From the NCBI GenBank assembly GCA_002498375.1, contig DAHC01000005.1:9315-25047 (forward strand): a stretch of 15,733 nt of DNA, given 5' to 3'. The translations under genes were made by a program, and so were the position numbers. How positions within the stretch are numbered: position 1 is the first letter of the stretch; every line of letters begins with the position of its first letter. The notes beneath the pieces were generated by a model. The model was given only the letters and a program-made list of their open reading frames with translations, searched no databases and had not been told where the DNA came from. Positions 12,126 to 15,733 of the stretch are shown one piece after another. This DNA is from Methanocorpusculum sp. UBA424 (GTDB lineage Archaea > Halobacteriota > Methanomicrobia > Methanomicrobiales > Methanocorpusculaceae).

Positions 12126-13682
12126 CGGCAGATGCGTCGGCGTCTTATGCCAGTTCATCGCAAGCATCGTAGCCTCATCCGCTGCAGTAAACATATCCGA
12201 CCCCATCTCCGAAACACTCGTATATAACGCAATATAGATATCCGGGGCATGCCGCTGCCGTAGCTTCGCCTCCAGCGCCGCAAAAATCGCCTCCTCATTC
12301 GTCTTCGCATACGCATACGACGGGACAAGCACCTGCGAAATGATCACCCGCTTGCCGGACAGATTATACTCCTTTGTGTCCCGCTCCAGAAGTTCGTCCT
12401 GCGAAACGCCCGAAAGAGACATCCCCTCAGCGATCAGCTCGTTCGCGTAGGAGACCGGATCCACCCCGGCGATCTCGGACAGGAATTTTACCGCGTCCTC
12501 ATCCTGCCGCGTCGTCGTCGACATCTTCAGACCGAGCGTATCCGAAAGGATCCCCGAAAGCAGGATCCCCGCCATGTTCTTATCCGGCGTGATCCCCGCC
12601 TCCATAAAGCGCCTCGTTACGATCGTCGAAGTCGAACCCACCGGCTCCATATCAAAGCGGATCGGGCGAAGCGTCGCCATCGCCCCAAGCCTGTGGTGAT
12701 CGATGATCTCGATGATATCCGCCGTCTCGATCCCCTCCACCGCCTGACTGTACTCGTTGTGATCGACGAGGATCACCGACTTCGCCACATCCTCCATCAG
12801 CGAATTCCGCGAAATCGTCCCAAGCAGTTTACCGTTCTCATCCACCACACAGGCCGTCCGGTACTTCGAGTTCGAAACGATCTGCTTCACATACTCCATC
12901 GTATCGGCGATCCGGACCGTCGGCACATCCTTCGTCATGATCGTCTCGGCCGGGAGCGTTAAGTGGATCATCTTCGCGACCCCGAATGCATCGACCTCGG
13001 TCGAAATCACCGTCACCCCTTTCTCCGCGGCCGACGCAAGCAGCCGCTGCCCGACCGGAGCCGAATCCGCGATGATCAGCGCCGCGACCCCTGCCGAGAT
13101 CAACGCAAGCTGCGTCGGCTCGTCGTCGCCGACGATCGCGATATCCTTTTTCGTGATGCGGGAGAGGATCACGTGCAGGGCATCGATCGAGATATACACC
13201 GCTCCTTCAAGGACCGTATGATTCTTCACCCGCACCGTTCCGTGCAGGATCCGTGCGAGCGTATCCACGCTCACCGGCGAAACTGCGAGTGTCTCCATCT
13301 TCGTATTCGAAACATACGCCCGGGCAAGACCGTGCTCGCTCACAAGACCGATCAGCTTCCCTTCCGGATCGGTGATCGGCAGATTGCGCAGATCGTTTTT
13401 ATCCATCAGCTCGATCACGTCGATAGTCGGCGTCTCCGCATTCGCGCTCTCCGGGTGCGTGAACGGAATATCCGCCACCGACGGCTCGACGCTTAAGACA
13501 AGGGCCGGACCCTCCAGATCGAACTTCGCAAGAGCATACTTTGACTCGGCATTCAGATCCCCGCAGCGTGCCGCGATATACGTATCCTTCCCGTCCCTGT
13601 TCAGAAATGCCGCATATCCGATTGCACTGCATATACTGTCAGTATCCGGGTGCCGATGGCCCATTACATATATTGACTTCAA
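12060..13682 (-). CDS. ppaC: Family II (Mn/Co-dependent) inorganic pyrophosphatase with CBS/DRTGG regulatory insert
   Basis: Hydrolyses pyrophosphate to phosphate in the cytosol. With the chosen start it has 540 aa, close to known CBS-type enzymes of about 550. The DHH domain shows GHRHPDTDS (8-16; metal ligands H9, D13, D15), DHNE (307-310) and DHH (328-330). Between about residues 65 and 300 lies the regulatory insert: CBS halves (DVIELMDKNDLRNLPITD; ADTMEYVKQIVSNSKYRTACVVDENGK region) around a DRTGG-like part, which in characterised relatives bind adenine nucleotides. The DHHA2 domain ends with SRKKDFVP (523-530), the pyrophosphate-binding motif. The start is TTG at 13682: it has AGGAGAG upstream and gives the family-like N-terminus MKSIYVMGHRHP. 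An ATG 27 codons further upstream lacks family similarity. The 3' end is duplicated at 10584-10660. Confidence 0.95.
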   Translation of the reverse strand: MKSIYVMGHRHPDTDSICSAIGYAAFLNRDGKDTYIAARCGDLNAESKYALAKFDLEGPALVLSVEPSVADIPFTHPESANAETPTIDVIELMDKNDLRNLPITDPEGKLIGLVSEHGLARAYVSNTKMETLAVSPVSVDTLARILHGTVRVKNHTVLEGAVYISIDALHVILSRITKKDIAIVGDDEPTQLALISAGVAALIIADSAPVGQRLLASAAEKGVTVISTEVDAFGVAKMIHLTLPAETIMTKDVPTVRIADTMEYVKQIVSNSKYRTACVVDENGKLLGTISRNSLMEDVAKSVILVDHNEYSQAVEGIETADIIEIIDHHRLGAMATLRPIRFDMEPVGSTSTIVTRRFMEAGITPDKNMAGILLSGILSDTLGLKMSTTTRQDEDAVKFLSEIAGVDPVSYANELIAEGMSLSGVSQDELLERDTKEYNLSGKRVIISQVLVPSYAYAKTNEEAIFAALEAKLRQRHAPDIYIALYTSVSEMGSDMFTAADEATMLAMNWHKTPTHLPGVVSRKKDFVPHFGRMLDSVF

Positions 13683-13804
13683 CTGAGACTCTCCTGACGA
13701 TAGTATGGGTATAGTTTGGCGGTAAATGAGATAGACTTTTTTCCGGCAGGAATTTTTGCTCACGCAAATTATTAAGACATTGCACCCCTTATCTATTTGG
13801 CATC
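13683..13804. promoter_or_regulatory. Divergent promoter region, ppaC / UPF0058
   Basis: A 122-bp spacer between divergent genes. On the plus strand, AAATTATTAAG (13766-13776) is a TATA-like block about 34 nt before the UPF0058 ATG. On the minus strand, AGGAGAG lies just upstream of the ppaC TTG start. Several AT-rich stretches could serve as the ppaC TATA box, and I cannot choose between them. Confidence 0.4.
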
Positions 13805-14095
13805 ATGCACAAGGAAGAACTACTTGAGCTTCACCAAATATTTTTTGACATAAAGGTCTACTACGAGTCATTAAATCCGGATCTGAAGTTCCCCCAATAC
13901 AATGCACTGAAAATCACCCCGGACATGGTCAACCGGAGCAAACTCGAACACAAATATGCGATCTTCATTCTCGGTTCCGAGATCGCGGCTGCAATGAAAG
14001 AGATCGAGACCATCTCCTCACGCGGCATCCCGACCCGCATGAAAGAGCTTGCAGACCGTACGCTCAAGGAAATGGAAGCGGAAAAGGAACAGTAA
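13805..14095 (+). CDS. UPF0058 family protein
   Basis: A 96-aa, mostly helical, cytosolic protein of the archaeal UPF0058 family, recognised from its start MHKEELLELHQIFFDIK and the block following KITPDMVNRSKLEHKYAIFILG. It has no catalytic motif, signal peptide or membrane segment. The family is widespread in euryarchaea, and its function is not established to my knowledge. It is monocistronic: divergent from ppaC and ending in a hairpin terminator shared with the convergent lipoprotein gene. Confidence 0.9.
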   Translation: MHKEELLELHQIFFDIKVYYESLNPDLKFPQYNALKITPDMVNRSKLEHKYAIFILGSEIAAAMKEIETISSRGIPTRMKELADRTLKEMEAEKEQ

Positions 14096-14102
14096 ATAAC
14101 AT

Positions 14103-14137
14103 AAGGCGGGGATCCCCCCCCATAACCCGCCTTTTCT
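14103..14137. terminator. Hairpin terminator between convergent genes
   Basis: AAGGCGGG (14103-14110) pairs with CCCGCCTT (14126-14133) around a 15-nt loop rich in C, followed by a T-rich run. It sits between the UPF0058 stop (14095) and the lipoprotein stop (14139), so it can serve both directions. Confidence 0.7.
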
Positions 14138-14138
14138 T

Positions 14139-14537
14139 TCATCTTTTTTCGTTCTTGACGAACTCGATACCGATCACCGAGAAGGTTTTCTCATCGCTGT
14201 TCATAACGAGTTTGTTCTGCTGGGAGAATCCGGACGCGGCGACGGTAAAGAACAGATTGTAGTTTAAGCTGCTCGATTTGGTCCAGGTGAAGGCGGACGG
14301 CAGTTCGGTCCCCATGCTTTTCACGGTGACTTTTCCGGTCCCGTCTTCGTTGAAGACCATCGTGTAATACTCAGTGTATCCGGCACTCATAGTCTGGCCG
14401 GTCCAGGTTCCAAAGATCGGGTCCAGCGCTCCCGGCGTCTCCGTCCCGGTCACATCCGGAGTGGTCACACAGCCCGCGGTGATGAGACAGAGGAAAATGA
14501 TCCCTGAAATCAGGGAAATGAGAAGAGTTTTGTTCAT
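14139..14537 (-). CDS. Small secreted lipoprotein
   Basis: 132 aa. The N-terminus is MNKTLL, then a hydrophobic stretch to about residue 19, then the lipobox TAGC with C23, predicting export and lipid anchoring. A Thr/Pro-rich linker (24-38) follows. The mature part (about 39-132) is rich in beta strands (FGTWTGQT, YYTMVFNEDGTGKVTV, FTWTKSSSLNYNLFF), a pattern common in lipocalin-like small archaeal surface proteins. No catalytic motif is seen, and its role is unknown. A TTAAATAA block on the minus strand near 14559-14566, about 26 nt before the ATG, suggests a leaderless promoter of its own, although it follows mptN by only 29 nt and could also be read through. Confidence 0.85.
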   Translation of the reverse strand: MNKTLLISLISGIIFLCLITAGCVTTPDVTGTETPGALDPIFGTWTGQTMSAGYTEYYTMVFNEDGTGKVTVKSMGTELPSAFTWTKSSSLNYNLFFTVAASGFSQQNKLVMNSDEKTFSVIGIEFVKNEKR

Positions 14538-14566
14538 ATCTGAAAATAGAGGTGGGGATTATTTAA

Positions 14567-15370
14567 TTATTTCCTGCCTTCTTTGTCCTGACGGATCAGA
14601 TAATCGGCAAGAAGTTTGGGGATGGGGGCCGTCATACAGTGCCAGTTAGGAGTTCCGTTCACTTCAAGGACGGTATACCCGCCGTCTTCGAGAGGCAGAA
14701 GATCGACGCCGCAGTAGTCGATGCCGACCGCCCGGGCCGCTCCTTCCGCGGCTTCTGCCATATCTTTTGGTATCTCGACGGCCCGGCCGCATCCTCCCTG
14801 GTGAATATTGTGGGTAAGGTGCGGGGATTCACGTTTGATCGCTCCGACCGCTTCATAATCGATGACGAAGATACGGTAGTCGCGGTCGTTTTTCACATAC
14901 TCCTGCACGTAGTACGGAGGCTCCTCTTTGATCTCGTCGGCCGAGTGGAAGAGATAGATCCCGTTTCCGTCGAATCCGTAGACTGGTTTGTAGACGGCTT
15001 TCCCCCCGTGTGCGTCGAGAAATTTCTGGACCTTTTCTTTACTGTTGGTGAAGCATGTCGCCGGGCTTGGTGCTCCGGCTCTGAGTATTTTTGCGGTCGT
15101 CGTCACTTTGCTTGCGCAGATCGCGATGGCCTCGGGGGAGTTGATCACATGGTTTTCCAGTTCGAGGGCTTTGAGAAGCTCGAACTGGACGCCGTCCTGT
15201 TTTATCCCGCAGGCCCAGATCGTCTCTCCGAACACCGGGAGATCGAACGGATCGACGGATGCAAGATCGAGGTTGACGAACGGAACGCCGCGTCGTCTCA
15301 GTTCTTCCTGGACCATGCCTGTGGAGTTGTCGGTTGGAGTATCGGTCGGTTTGGGGATAATATGAATCAT
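14567..15370 (-). CDS. mptN: RimK-like ATP-grasp glutamate ligase, probably tetrahydromethanopterin alpha-L-glutamate ligase (MptN-like)
   Basis: ATP-grasp ligases of this group add L-glutamate to methanogen cofactors: MptN to tetrahydromethanopterin, CofF to F420. The 267 aa have a pre-ATP-grasp part (1-90), then KILRAGAPSPAT (94-105), AVYKPVYGFDGNGIYLF (125-141, ATP-binding lysine and glycine loop), VQEYV (155-159), DYRIFVI (164-170), THNIHQGG (186-193) and the metal-binding end GVDLL (221-225) with LEVNGTPNW (235-243). The start at 15370 gives MIHIIPKP; a TATA-like TTATTAC centred about 27 nt upstream supports a leaderless start. The open frame runs 98 codons further upstream but enters repeat copy D and loses protein-like composition, so that longer start is rejected. 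Family is secure; the choice between pterin and F420 substrate is less so. Confidence 0.85.
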   Translation of the reverse strand: MIHIIPKPTDTPTDNSTGMVQEELRRRGVPFVNLDLASVDPFDLPVFGETIWACGIKQDGVQFELLKALELENHVINSPEAIAICASKVTTTAKILRAGAPSPATCFTNSKEKVQKFLDAHGGKAVYKPVYGFDGNGIYLFHSADEIKEEPPYYVQEYVKNDRDYRIFVIDYEAVGAIKRESPHLTHNIHQGGCGRAVEIPKDMAEAAEGAARAVGIDYCGVDLLPLEDGGYTVLEVNGTPNWHCMTAPIPKLLADYLIRQDKEGRK

Positions 15371-15597
15371 TAATTTGTGTTTGCTTTGGCGATGTAATAA
15401 GCCTGCCGTGATAGTGCTGACCTCTTTTAACGTGACGCCCTGCGGTGAAAAAATATGGAAAATGTTTGCGGGTGGCTGCGAATGATCCTTGTCCCTTTTT
15501 CCAGGTTTCTTGGAACGGTTTCTTTTAGAAGAGGACTTACGCGGTGTTTGTGTAACTCTAATTCGTAAAGGAGTTTTTTGGGTGTGGAAACATAAAA
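15371..15597. other. Upstream region of mptN, no gene seen
   Basis: A 227-nt spacer. The minus strand holds TTATTAC just before mptN and a second AT block (complement near 15424-15433) that could be promoter elements. I see no conserved fold or coding sequence here. Confidence 0.4.
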
Positions 15598-15733
15598 ATA
15601 ACCAACCGCGAATCGGCGCGAATCCGCCCTTCGGGCTCTCAGAATCGGATTTGCTATTCCTCACTTTCGCAATCCAGCTTCGCTGTCTTGCTCATCCCTC
15701 ATCGGGATCGTTCGGGCAAATCCTGTCGCCGCC
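15598..15733 (-). repeat. Structured interspersed repeat, copy D (inverted, cut by window end)
   Basis: Reverse-complement copy of the family. It ends at exactly the base where copy A begins (GGCGGCGACAGG... read inward). The closing stem is at 15716-15723 with 15647-15654. Hairpin ATCCC/GGGAT is at 15694-15698/15704-15708. The CAGC/GCTG hairpin and a GCCC/GGGC hairpin are also kept, as is the ATTCGCGGTTGG tail (complement, 15602-15613). It lies about 230 nt upstream of mptN in the same orientation as that gene. Confidence 0.85.

Noticed and set aside
13683..13763. Upstream ATG giving a 27-residue longer pyrophosphatase
   Set aside because: TTG at 13682 has a Shine-Dalgarno and gives the typical MKSIYVMGHRHP start; the extension has no homology-like features.
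15371..15664. 98-codon N-terminal extension of the mptN frame
   Set aside because: The extension reads into structured repeat copy D, is basic and low in family similarity, and MIHIIPKP at 15370 is a family-like start with a well-placed TATA box.

Overview
The window looks like a piece of a euryarchaeal methanogen chromosome, most probably a Methanomicrobiales member of the Methanocorpusculum type. The case rests on an archaeal ABCE1, Pelota and two-ring Cdc48, a UPF0058 protein, a RimK-like cofactor glutamate ligase, TATA-like boxes about 27 nt upstream of start codons (leaderless mRNAs), and T-tract terminators. The genus is an inference from overall feel, not from a search. Both ends of the window stop at the same base of one repeat family, in inverted orientation, so this is probably a whole draft contig broken at repeats.

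Left part (1-553): intergenic DNA with a structured repeat (copy A), a perfect 24-nt hairpin and a second, related structured element (copy B). Core (554-8917): a compact block of ribosome rescue and quality-control genes. On the minus strand lie a ferredoxin/EMC6-like membrane fusion protein and, directly abutting it (TAAATG), the ribosome-recycling ATPase ABCE1. Divergent from these, sharing a 199-bp promoter region, are RqcH/NEMF and Pelota, coupled by an ATGA overlap. Convergent with Pelota, one base apart, is Cdc48, preceded by an unlisted 50-residue coiled-coil/CxxC microprotein. Together these genes cover stalled-ribosome recognition (Pelota), subunit splitting (ABCE1), binding of the obstructed large subunit and nascent chain (RqcH), and unfolding/extraction (Cdc48), with a possible membrane-insertion link (EMC6-like).

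Middle part (8918-12059): accessory DNA. An AAA/DUF4143 ATPase is preceded by a strong palindromic operator-like site, followed by a Fic AMP-transferase gene. The fic segment is bracketed by an exact 77-bp direct repeat that is the 3' end of the neighbouring pyrophosphatase gene, a footprint of insertion or duplication. A further structured repeat (copy C) lies between fic and the pyrophosphatase gene.

Right part (12060-15733): housekeeping genes. These are a CBS-containing family II pyrophosphatase (TTG start), a UPF0058 protein, a small lipoprotein and an ATP-grasp glutamate ligase (MptN-like), ending in an inverted copy of the structured repeat (copy D).
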